Positions 20,131 to 26,822 of a stretch of 27,485 nucleotides of DNA are shown piece by piece. This stretch comes from MWCR01 sp041665165. Lineage in GTDB: Bacteria; Patescibacteriota; Patescibacteriia; 2-12-FULL-60-25. The notes beneath the pieces are model-generated. The model was not told the origin of the DNA. It searched no databases and saw nothing but the letters and a program-made list of their open reading frames with translations. Both the position numbers and the translations under genes were made by a program. How positions within the stretch are numbered: the stretch's first letter is position 1; each line of letters starts with the position of its first letter. The stretch covers positions 1-27,485 of the forward strand of contig JBAYJJ010000016.1 of the NCBI GenBank assembly GCA_041665165.1. Reading direction: 5' to 3'.

Positions 20131-21561
20131 ATGGACAAAGTCAAAACAGACGATCAATTGATCGAGAATTTTCTTACGCGCGCCGTAGAAAACGCGTACC
20201 CAAGCAAAGACCAGTTTGCCAGTGCTTTGAAGAGCGGCAAAAAGCTCTCGGCTTATCTGGGCATTGACCCGACCGGGCCTTCTTTGCATTTGGGCCATGC
20301 CATTGCCATGAAGAAACTGCGCGAGCTCCAAGACATGGGGCATCGCGTCATCCTGCTCATCGGCGATTTTACGGCCATGATCGGCGACCCGACTGACAAG
20401 GCGGCCACGCGCAAACAGCTCACGCGCGAACAGGTTTTGGAAAACTGCAAAAATTACGCTGAGCAGGCCAAGAAGATTTTGGATATGGATGGGTCAAAGA
20501 CTGGTAATCCAGTAGAAATGAAATTCAACAGCGAGTGGCTGGCCAAGATGAGTTTTGCGGACGTGGTTGAACTCGCATCGCACTTTACTGTCCAACAGAT
20601 GAGTGAGCGCGACATGTTCAGGCGCCGCATGTCTTGGCGCTCCATTTGTCCCAAATGCAACAATGAGAATTACCGCGCATCCGAAGGGTCCAGCACTAGC
20701 TCTGATGATCACGGCGGCCAGATTTTGATTTCTACGTTTGATACCCAGGATTGGAAATGCAAAGAATGCGGCGAAGAATATACGCCTGAGGACGGGAATA
20801 ATCTGCATTCGCCGCGCCCGGTCTATCTGCATGAGTTCTTGTATCCTTTGATGCAAGGCTATGATTCCGTGGCCATGGATGTTGATATTGAAATCGGCGG
20901 CAATGATCAAACTTTCAACATGCTGGCAGGCAGGACTTTGATGAAAGAAGGAATACTCGGACACAAAGCAAAGGAAAAATTTGTCTTGACCAACAAACTT
21001 TTGGCTGACACGACCGGCAAGAAAATGGGCAAGAGCGAAGGTAATATGATCACTTTGGCTGATACGCCCGAGGACATGTTCGGTAAAGTCATGAGCTGGA
21101 CTGACGGCATGATCATCAGCGGATTTGAATTGTGCACGAACGTGCCTGAGAAAACCTACAAAGGCATTTACGAAGTCGCTATGGACCGCAAAGACAGCCG
21201 CGAGGGCAACCCCATGATCTACAAGCGCAAGCTGGCGCACGAGATCGTGGAAGAGTGGTACTCCAAAGAAGATGCAGACAAGGCAGAGGCGCATTTTGAC
21301 CGCTTATTCAAAAATCACGAGGCGCCCGAGGACATGCCTGAGTTTACTGTCGCGACGCGCAACCATAAATTGACTGACCTTTTGGTCTTGGCTGAACTGG
21401 TTCCATCCAAGAGCGAGGCCCGCCGCCAAATAGAACAGGGTGCAGTCAAGGTCAATGACGAAGTGATCGAAGACCCGGATGCTGAGATAGAAATCGCAGA
21501 CAAAGGCACAGTCATCCAAAAAGGAAAGCGGTTCTTTGCGAAAATCTTATGTACACGCTAG
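20131..21561 (+). CDS. tyrS: Tyrosyl-tRNA synthetase with a zinc-ribbon-like insertion
   Basis: This class I synthetase charges tRNA-Tyr. Seen in order: LGIDPTGPSLHLGH (HIGH-type, 53-56), the tyrosine-binding region, a 60-residue insertion at about 168-228, HEFLYPLMQGYDSVAMDVDIEIGGNDQ (split here: HEFLYPLMQGYD, then GGNDQ), KMGKS (298-302) and a C-terminal S4 RNA-binding domain (about 405-470). The insertion sits between MFRRRM and RPVYLHEF, where other TyrRS have only a short loop. It carries CPKC (173-176) and CKEC (210-213), so it probably binds one zinc. The total of 476 aa is longer than the usual 400-425. Its last 13 bp overlap argS. Confidence 0.94.
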   Translation: MDKVKTDDQLIENFLTRAVENAYPSKDQFASALKSGKKLSAYLGIDPTGPSLHLGHAIAMKKLRELQDMGHRVILLIGDFTAMIGDPTDKAATRKQLTREQVLENCKNYAEQAKKILDMDGSKTGNPVEMKFNSEWLAKMSFADVVELASHFTVQQMSERDMFRRRMSWRSICPKCNNENYRASEGSSTSSDDHGGQILISTFDTQDWKCKECGEEYTPEDGNNLHSPRPVYLHEFLYPLMQGYDSVAMDVDIEIGGNDQTFNMLAGRTLMKEGILGHKAKEKFVLTNKLLADTTGKKMGKSEGNMITLADTPEDMFGKVMSWTDGMIISGFELCTNVPEKTYKGIYEVAMDRKDSREGNPMIYKRKLAHEIVEEWYSKEDADKAEAHFDRLFKNHEAPEDMPEFTVATRNHKLTDLLVLAELVPSKSEARRQIEQGAVKVNDEVIEDPDAEIEIADKGTVIQKGKRFFAKILCTR

Positions 21562-23426
21562 AAGCCATCAAATCCAACATAGCGCGCTTGATCAGCGAAA
21601 AAGTAGAGAGCAATGTCAAAGCAGAAGAAATAGTCATCCCACCCAGGCCGGAAATGGGGGATTTAGCATTCGGTTGTTTTAAGCTGGCCAAAGAAAAAGG
21701 CAAGAACCCGGCTGAAATCGCGAAAAAATTGGCCACGGAATTGGGCAAGGCTGACCAGAACCTGGCTGCAGTCAAAGCCGAAGGCCCGTATGTAAACTTT
21801 GAGCTCAAATCATCTCTGTTCGCTGACAGAGTCGTGCAAGAAGTGGAAAAGCTCGGGGAGAAGTACGGTGCGCAGGATGCGGGCAAGAAAAAGGAAGTCA
21901 TGGTTGAATATGCGAACTTGAATTCGCATAAGGAGTTCCACGTCGGACATCTGCGCAATATCTTGTACGGGCTTTCCATCCAAAGGATGTTGGATGTCAC
22001 CGGCTGGAAAACGATCCCGGTTTCATATATCAATGACATGGGCGCGCATGTGGCCAAGTGTTTGTGGCTTTTTGTGCGCAACGGCTCAACGACAATAAAT
22101 CCAAAATCAAAAACGAAAAGTTCAAAATCTAAGTCCAAGGACAAGAAGGAAGATCCTTTTCAGGAGATTGGGGATTGGTCCAACCATGTTTTGCAGAACT
22201 TGACGCTGGATCAGGTCAAAGAAATGATTGCCGCAATTCCGCAAGCTGAACGCACGGGCAAATATCTGGGCACTATCTATGCGGAAGCGACCAAGTTGTT
22301 AGGAGAAAATGAAGCTTGGAAGACTGAAGTGTCTTTAGTCCAGAAAAAGTTGGAGGATCATGACAAGGCTTGGACTTTTTTGTGGCAAGAAACGCGGCGC
22401 TGGAGCTTGGGCGAGCTTTCGCAGTATTTACAAGACTTCGGCGTGAGCATGAAGCGCCAGTATCTGGAGAGCGAGCTGGTCGATCAAAGCAAAAAGATCG
22501 TGGATGAGTTGCTGGCCAAGGGCATTGCCATTGAATCGCGCGGGGCCATCATCGTGGATTTGGATGCTTATCCTGATCCGGAAATCCAAAAGCAAAAGCT
22601 CGGAGTCATGATTATCCGCAAGTCAGACGGCTCATTGATTTATGCTTCAAAAGATCTGCCTTTGGCTGAGCTGAAGTTTTCGGAATTCCCAAAACAAGAA
22701 TTGAGTTTGATTGTGGTGGATGTGCGTCAATCTTTGTACTTCAAACAGCTTTTTGCCGTGCTCAAGCTCATGGGCTACACCAAGCCGCTCAAGCATCTCG
22801 GTTATGAATTCATTACTTTGCCTGAGGGCGCGATTTCCAGCCGCAAAGGCAATGCCCCGACTTTGCAGGATTTTTTGGCCAAGGTTCGCGAGACCGCAAA
22901 ACAAGAAGTAATCAACCGCCACACGGATTGGAATGACGGCAAGATCGAGCACACGGCCTGGTGCGTGGCCATGGGCGGCATCAACTTCGCGATTTTGCGC
23001 CAGGATCCGGAAAAGATAATTATTTTTGATCTGAAAAAGGCTTTGTCTTTTGAAGGCGACACTGGGCCGTATGTGCAATATTCCGTGACGCGCTTAAACT
23101 CCATCCTGCAGAAAGCCGGCATCAAAGATAAGTTGCCCAAGGCTGATCTAAGTTTATTGGAAGAGTTGACCGAGAAGAAACTTGCTTTACAGCTCGCGAA
23201 ATTGCCCGAAGTGAATCTCAAAGCCGCACAAGATTACAAACCATCTGTCATTGCGGCCTGGTTGCTGGATACTTCGTCGGCTGTAAATGCTTTTTATCGC
23301 GACGTGCCAGTCTTGGATGCAGATGCGAAAGTGCGCGATGCCAGGTTAAGATTGATTTCTGCGGCCAAACAGGCCATGACCAACGCCTTGTACACGCTCG
23401 GCATCCCAGTTCCTGATGCGATGTAA
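21549..23426 (+). CDS. argS: Arginyl-tRNA synthetase
   Basis: This class I synthetase charges tRNA-Arg. The 625-aa protein has an N-terminal Add-1-like domain, NLNSHKEFHVGHLRN (HIGH-type HVGH, 131-134), and the ArgRS-typical replacement of KMSKS by AISSRKGN (about 428-435). It also has FEGDTGPYVQYSVTR and a C-terminal DALR-like anticodon domain (DTSSAVNAFYRD). A Lys/Ser-rich insertion at about 183-202 (NPKSKTKSSKSKSKDKKED) is encoded by six tandem heptamers and interrupts the catalytic domain. The ATG overlaps the tyrS stop by 13 bp and has no SD, so translation is probably coupled to tyrS. Confidence 0.95.
   Translation: MYTLEAIKSNIARLISEKVESNVKAEEIVIPPRPEMGDLAFGCFKLAKEKGKNPAEIAKKLATELGKADQNLAAVKAEGPYVNFELKSSLFADRVVQEVEKLGEKYGAQDAGKKKEVMVEYANLNSHKEFHVGHLRNILYGLSIQRMLDVTGWKTIPVSYINDMGAHVAKCLWLFVRNGSTTINPKSKTKSSKSKSKDKKEDPFQEIGDWSNHVLQNLTLDQVKEMIAAIPQAERTGKYLGTIYAEATKLLGENEAWKTEVSLVQKKLEDHDKAWTFLWQETRRWSLGELSQYLQDFGVSMKRQYLESELVDQSKKIVDELLAKGIAIESRGAIIVDLDAYPDPEIQKQKLGVMIIRKSDGSLIYASKDLPLAELKFSEFPKQELSLIVVDVRQSLYFKQLFAVLKLMGYTKPLKHLGYEFITLPEGAISSRKGNAPTLQDFLAKVRETAKQEVINRHTDWNDGKIEHTAWCVAMGGINFAILRQDPEKIIIFDLKKALSFEGDTGPYVQYSVTRLNSILQKAGIKDKLPKADLSLLEELTEKKLALQLAKLPEVNLKAAQDYKPSVIAAWLLDTSSAVNAFYRDVPVLDADAKVRDARLRLISAAKQAMTNALYTLGIPVPDAM
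22097..22138 (+). repeat. Six degenerate heptamers inside argS
   Basis: Units in phase: AAATCCA, AAATCAA, AAACGAA, AAGTTCA, AAATCTA, AGTCCAA. The length of 42 nt is exactly 14 codons and keeps the frame. It encodes part of a Lys/Ser-rich loop absent from typical ArgRS. Confidence 0.65.
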
Positions 23427-23432
23427 CTTGTA

Positions 23433-23569
23433 AACACCAACAACTAAACACCAAAAACCAAACATCAAGATCCAAACAAGCACCAACTCTCAAACTCCAA
23501 AACACCAATTCCGTTTGTAATTTGGATATTTGGTATTTGTTTGGTGTTTGTATCTTGTTTCTTGGTGTT
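23433..23569. repeat. Inverted pair of heptamer arrays between argS and the bactofilin gene
   Basis: The left arm has at least six in-phase heptamers with consensus AACACCA (23433-23474). The right arm has eight with consensus TGGTGTT (23514-23569), the reverse complement. The arms can fold as a long imperfect hairpin, for example CAAGAT..CAAACA with TGTTTG..ATCTTG. It may serve as the argS terminator. The 23427-23641 gap otherwise holds only the next gene's promoter. Confidence 0.6.
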
Positions 23570-23603
23570 TGCGTCGCGTCAACGCCCCTGTTAATAACTC
23601 GCA

Positions 23604-23632
23604 TTGACCCTGTTTTTACCGCGACGTAAGGT
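23604..23632 (+). promoter_or_regulatory. Promoter of the bactofilin gene
   Basis: TTGACC (23604-23609), 17-bp spacer, TAAGGT (23627-23632), nine bases before the ATG at 23642. The AAGG here is better read as part of the -10 than as an SD. Confidence 0.5.
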
Positions 23633-23641
23633 GTGCACACT

Positions 23642-24100
23642 ATGCCAATTTTTGGTTCGTCGCCAAGCGACAATCACGAGGTTAGTTTGCCAACGCCTCC
23701 CACTTTTACTGCTTCAAAGAAGACGCCAGCCACGATAATCGCCAAAGGCGTAAAACTTGAGGGCGAATTCAAGAGCCAGGGTGATGTGCAGATCGAGGGA
23801 GAGGTCCATGGCACCATCCAGACCGAGGGTTTGCTCACTTTGGGCAACGAAGCTTTCCTGAAAGCCGGGGTCACTGCCTCAGACGCCATCATCGCGGGCA
23901 AGCTGGAAGGCAATATCAATATCAAACACAAGCTTGAGATCAAATCCACGGCCAAGATCCAGGGCGACATCACTTGCGAATCAATCACCGTAGAATCCGG
24001 CGCAGTCTTGCAAGGCTCGGTAAAATCCGGAGTCGTGGTCGCAACGCCAAAAGCCGATGAAAAAACATCTCAACCGGTTCCATCTCCAGCAACAAAATAG
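23642..24100 (+). CDS. Bactofilin (polymer-forming cytoskeletal protein)
   Basis: This is a bactofilin (DUF583) protein of 152 aa. The central part, about residues 30-125, is a right-handed beta-helix with short repeating strands, for example IIAKGVKLEGEFKSQGDVQI, EGEVHGTIQTEG, IIAGKLEGNINI and KLEIKSTAKIQGDI. Short Pro/Ser/Thr-rich disordered tails flank it at both ends. Bactofilins polymerise without nucleotide and scaffold cell-wall enzymes or shape; this protein likely does so at the inner membrane. The ATG at 23642 is preferred over the GTG three codons earlier because of promoter position. It stands between argS and the DAGK-like gene. Confidence 0.92.
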   Translation: MPIFGSSPSDNHEVSLPTPPTFTASKKTPATIIAKGVKLEGEFKSQGDVQIEGEVHGTIQTEGLLTLGNEAFLKAGVTASDAIIAGKLEGNINIKHKLEIKSTAKIQGDITCESITVESGAVLQGSVKSGVVVATPKADEKTSQPVPSPATK

Positions 24101-24103
24101 GCT

Positions 24104-24131
24104 CTTGTTACTTGTAACTTGTCGCTTGTAA
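24104..24131 (+). repeat. Four degenerate heptamers (CTTGTAA) upstream of the DAGK-like gene
   Basis: Units: CTTGTTA, CTTGTAA, CTTGTCG, CTTGTAA. The array fills almost all of the 40-bp gap. It could supply a weak promoter (TTGTTA, then TAACTG six bases before the ATG). Confidence 0.6.
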
Positions 24132-24140
24132 CTGAAAAGT

Positions 24141-24956
24141 ATGAACGCATCGTATGCCTATATATACGATGACTTTCTGGCAGATCCGCGCTTCCAGGAT
24201 GCATTGGCGACTTTGGAAACACGTTTGGCATCCTTAGGCTTAAGCGGCCACGTAGGTCGTCTTACTTTGTTCCGTTCAGCCAAAGAATTGGTTGAGGGTT
24301 TTGTGGCCCAGGGCGCGAAAACCATTGTCGCGGTCGGCAATGACAATACTGTCAATAAATTGATGTGGTTTTTGCCGGACTTGCCGGTCGTCTTAGGCTA
24401 TCTGCCTTTGGCTGAGCCATCAGGCATGGCCAGGCTGTTGAACATCCCTCTTGGCCTGGAAGCTTGCTCGGCTTTGAGCGCCAGGCTGATAGAGACTTTG
24501 GACATGGGCAAGATCAATGATCGCTATTTTTTGACTGAAGCGGTTTTCGAAAATACGCGCGCCCAGCTGAACGTGGAAAATTCCTACAAACTTTCGCTTG
24601 CCTCTGGCGGCTCCATCATGATCCGCAACTTAGGCACCATGGACAGGTATAATTTCCAATCAGATGCCAGGGACGGTTTGCTGGAAGCAGTTTTGATCCC
24701 ACAGCAAAAAGAAGATTTCGGAGCGCGTTTTTGGCGGCGCATGCAAAAAGAGCCTGAGCATACGCAGATAACTTTCAAACAAGGCGAGATCGTGTCAGAC
24801 CAGCCCGTAGAAGCGCATGCAGACCGTTTTTCAGTCAGCGGGTTCAAGTTCCAGCTATCGGTTGAGCCGCGCAAGCTTAAAGTCATTACCGGCCGGATAA
24901 TGTCGCTAATGTTGCCCAAACAGCAAACTGAGGGTGAAATCAAAAATCCCGCTTAA
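24141..24956 (+). CDS. Diacylglycerol-kinase-fold (DAGK catalytic-like) protein
   Basis: The 271-aa protein resembles the diacylglycerol kinase/YegS/sphingosine-kinase catalytic domain, which phosphorylates lipids with ATP. An N-terminal YIYDDFLADPRF segment and a TIVAVGNDNTVNKLM loop (GNDNT 66-70) correspond to the nucleotide-binding GGDGT motif, but two of its five residues differ. A beta-rich second domain follows (NVENSYKLSLASGGSIMIRN). The changed loop leaves catalytic competence open. There is no SD. It ends in a strong terminator shared with the convergent ubiquitin-like operon. Possibly linked to membrane lipid use, but substrate and activity are inferred only from fold. Confidence 0.7.
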   Translation: MNASYAYIYDDFLADPRFQDALATLETRLASLGLSGHVGRLTLFRSAKELVEGFVAQGAKTIVAVGNDNTVNKLMWFLPDLPVVLGYLPLAEPSGMARLLNIPLGLEACSALSARLIETLDMGKINDRYFLTEAVFENTRAQLNVENSYKLSLASGGSIMIRNLGTMDRYNFQSDARDGLLEAVLIPQQKEDFGARFWRRMQKEPEHTQITFKQGEIVSDQPVEAHADRFSVSGFKFQLSVEPRKLKVITGRIMSLMLPKQQTEGEIKNPA

Positions 24957-24966
24957 CGGGATTTTT
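24942..24966. terminator. Bidirectional terminator between the DAGK-like gene and the ubiquitin-like operon
   Basis: AAAAATCCCG / CGGGATTTTT with loop CTTAA is a perfect 10-bp stem. It has T-runs in both directions and ends 11 bp before the stop of the DUF6527 gene. Confidence 0.9.
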
Positions 24967-24976
24967 GGATGGTGGG

Positions 24977-25354
24977 CTATTTTTTGAAGAACCCGAATAT
25001 GGATCGTCGCTTTTTCTTTCCGTAATACTTTTCTTTGTTCTGTCTATCTTCTATTCTACCAGTCTTAATCTGTTTTTTAGTCCATTTTGGAGCCCATTTA
25101 ACTTCGTTGTGTGTAATCCAATAGTGCGATTGGCAAGGCAACCCCCAACTACCGATTGACGGGTACAAGCTCACACCGTCTCCATCGAATGTAAGCTCCC
25201 AATCGTGTGGAGACAGGGGCGTTGCAACCTCACTTCTACAACCGCATGGGCATAGATGTATAGCTGTTTTATATTCAACGGATATATACAAAGTATCAGG
25301 ATCAATGTTGTCCGGAATAATTTCTACGAATTTGTATTTAAGCTTTTTCATCAT
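24977..25354 (-). CDS. DUF6527-like protein, 125 aa, of the ubiquitin-like operon
   Basis: The protein matches the DUF6527 pattern in memory. It begins with a basic stretch, then has a Cys cluster (CPCGC, 35-39), the block DWELTFDGDGVSLYPSIGSW, and LPCQSHYWIT (Cys74, His77). The three-Cys cluster plus Cys74/His77 could bind a metal ion. A Lys/Arg-rich C-terminal tail follows. The family has no agreed function and is known as a neighbour of ThiF/ubiquitin-like genes. The start overlaps the E1-like gene by 17 bp (14 if the second Met is used), a sign of translational coupling. It is the last gene of the operon and runs into the terminator at 24942. The region is visibly AT-rich. Confidence 0.75.
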   Translation of the reverse strand: MMKKLKYKFVEIIPDNIDPDTLYISVEYKTAIHLCPCGCRSEVATPLSPHDWELTFDGDGVSLYPSIGSWGLPCQSHYWITHNEVKWAPKWTKKQIKTGRIEDRQNKEKYYGKKKRRSIFGFFKK

Positions 25355-26495
25355 TAGATAAACTATTACAATTAAACATATAAGTAGAGTGGTGTTCGTT
25401 TTCGTGATTATGATAAAAACCGAGCATTCTTTTCCATTTTATTACAGCCAATGTTGCGTTGAGTGCATTGAGTTCAGCAATCTGTATATTTGAAGTATAC
25501 TCGTCCTCTTTCGAATTGTCACAATGAACACGTCTACCAATGTGGTCATTTTTTTCCGGCGTAAACGTAGTCAATCTAACCGTGCCATTGAGAGATCCTT
25601 CAACTTCGTCTACGGCGATACCACAGTCGATGAACGGAATACCTTTCTCGATTAACTTTAACAGCAACTCTTTTTTGTGGTCGTTTGCGTCAATACAGAT
25701 GAAGATAAAGTTATATGTATCAAACTCCGTATCAACAACTTCGGAAGTTACGCGGTAATTATGAGACTTAACCCCTTTGTGTAAGTTTAAATAGATATCG
25801 TGAAGATAGGTGACTTTTTCAATAGCATTATCAAGCACTTCTTTGCTCGCAGCACCTGGAGCACGAAAGGCATTATGTGTGTGAAATATATCGTCATCGT
25901 AAATATGAATCTCAGCTACATGCGATTTAGATACCAAATCGAGTACGTAAGATCCTGTTCCACCGAGACCGATGATTGCAATTTTTTGACTCGTGAGTTT
26001 AGCATTTAAATGATTAATTCCAGCCCTACTTGAGTTTAGGTCTTGATACTGAAACGGCGTATCATCATTTTTTGAAGTATCGACCGGCCGGTACTTGCGA
26101 GCACTTACATCAGGTTTTACACCTTTAGCAGGCGACTCAATCACGTGAATGTAGTATGTAGCCTTGTCGAAATGGTCCGTATAGTCTACGTGCGACTTGC
26201 CGTCACTTTTTTTGAATGATAAATATGATTTCATGTCAAAACCATTCCACACGTTAATTTTTCCAGCAACGTGAAGTTCCTTGCCTTCTGTGGTGTGGGG
26301 TATTCCGCTAAACCTGAATGTGTGATCAGTTCGGGGGTAGGTATCAACAAGAATGCCATCTTCGTGGACAGCTCCAAATTCATCAAGATACGCGACGTCT
26401 CGAATAACTAGACAATTATTCTCAATAACTACGGAGTAGCCGTCGTTAATAAGCCGCTGTATGTCTTCACTAAGATTTGTCGGTTTTGTTGACAT
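25338..26495 (-). CDS. ThiF/E1-like ubiquitin-activating protein with N-terminal DUF6791-like domain
   Basis: The 385-aa protein has two parts. Residues 1-140 resemble DUF6791, with NNCLVIRDVAYLDEFGAV, PRTDHTFRFSG and YTDHFDKATYYI. Residues about 168-360 are a ThiF/E1 adenylation domain: ATP loop IIGLGGTGS (174-182), acidic IYDDDIF (D200-D202), Asn208 and Arg211, and FIFICIDANDHKK. Cys291 and Cys325 are possible thioester residues, followed by EYTSNIQIAELNALNA. It should adenylate the C-terminus of the ubiquitin-like protein encoded just upstream. The start at 26495, not 26531, is chosen because it overlaps the upstream stop by 26 bp and begins the conserved domain. No separate E2 or JAB peptidase gene is seen in the window. 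Confidence 0.85.
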   Translation of the reverse strand: MSTKPTNLSEDIQRLINDGYSVVIENNCLVIRDVAYLDEFGAVHEDGILVDTYPRTDHTFRFSGIPHTTEGKELHVAGKINVWNGFDMKSYLSFKKSDGKSHVDYTDHFDKATYYIHVIESPAKGVKPDVSARKYRPVDTSKNDDTPFQYQDLNSSRAGINHLNAKLTSQKIAIIGLGGTGSYVLDLVSKSHVAEIHIYDDDIFHTHNAFRAPGAASKEVLDNAIEKVTYLHDIYLNLHKGVKSHNYRVTSEVVDTEFDTYNFIFICIDANDHKKELLLKLIEKGIPFIDCGIAVDEVEGSLNGTVRLTTFTPEKNDHIGRRVHCDNSKEDEYTSNIQIAELNALNATLAVIKWKRMLGFYHNHENEHHSTYMFNCNSLSNDEKA

Positions 26496-26748
26496 TGAAT
26501 ACCATTCTTTCTTTAACTTTAACGTTCTCACCTTTTGTCAGGGTACCATTTGCGTTGCCGTGAGCTTTTGAGTAGGCGACGGTGTATTCGGTGTTTTCAT
26601 TCTCGATGTATTCACCAAAGGCAAGTACGACAACCTCTTGATATGAGATTTCCTTTTTATTCCATTCTTTTTCGCGTGCATTTACGATAATCGTGACGGA
26701 TTTATCATGATCCTCTCCATGTCCATTTTTGTTAGGGTCTTCGTTCAT
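26470..26748 (-). CDS. Multiubiquitin-domain (ubiquitin-like) protein, 92 aa
   Basis: A single beta-grasp ubiquitin-like domain of the multiubiquitin family is seen. After a charged tail of 16 residues come KSVTIIVNAREKEW, KKEISYQEVVVLAFG, TVAYSKA..GTLTKGENVKV and the C-terminal RMVFNVNKTDKS. The family normally has one or several copies; here there is one. There is no C-terminal Gly-Gly, unlike classical ubiquitin. It is the first gene of a three-gene operon with the E1-like and DUF6527 proteins and is divergent from lexA. It would be the modifier that is activated and attached to targets. The start has no SD; a TACAAT box lies 3 bp upstream on the minus strand, so its initiation is unclear. 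Confidence 0.82.
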   Translation of the reverse strand: MNEDPNKNGHGEDHDKSVTIIVNAREKEWNKKEISYQEVVVLAFGEYIENENTEYTVAYSKAHGNANGTLTKGENVKVKERMVFNVNKTDKS

Positions 26749-26822
26749 AAGATTGTACTTAATGATTGTTAATGTGGATAACTTCTCTTGTTTAGGTTAT
26801 CTTTAGGTATTATAATTTAGGT
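26749..26822. promoter_or_regulatory. Divergent control region between the ubiquitin-like operon and lexA
   Basis: For lexA: TTGTTT (26788-26793), 17-bp spacer, TATAAT (26811-26816), six bases to the ATG (leaderless). Three copies of TTTAGGT (26791, 26802, 26816; 11 and 14 bp apart) cover the promoter and are candidate LexA operators. One DnaA-box match TGTGGATAA (TTATCCACA on the other strand) is at 26773-26781. For the minus operon the best -10 is TACAAT (26752-26757), very close to the start codon. Confidence 0.55.

Noticed and set aside
20494..21294. 266-codon minus-strand frame inside tyrS
   Set aside because: Shadow of a conserved gene, with no initiation signals.
23633..23641. GTG start for the bactofilin gene three codons upstream
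   Set aside because: It would lie in or before the predicted transcription start. The ATG at 23642 fits the promoter spacing.
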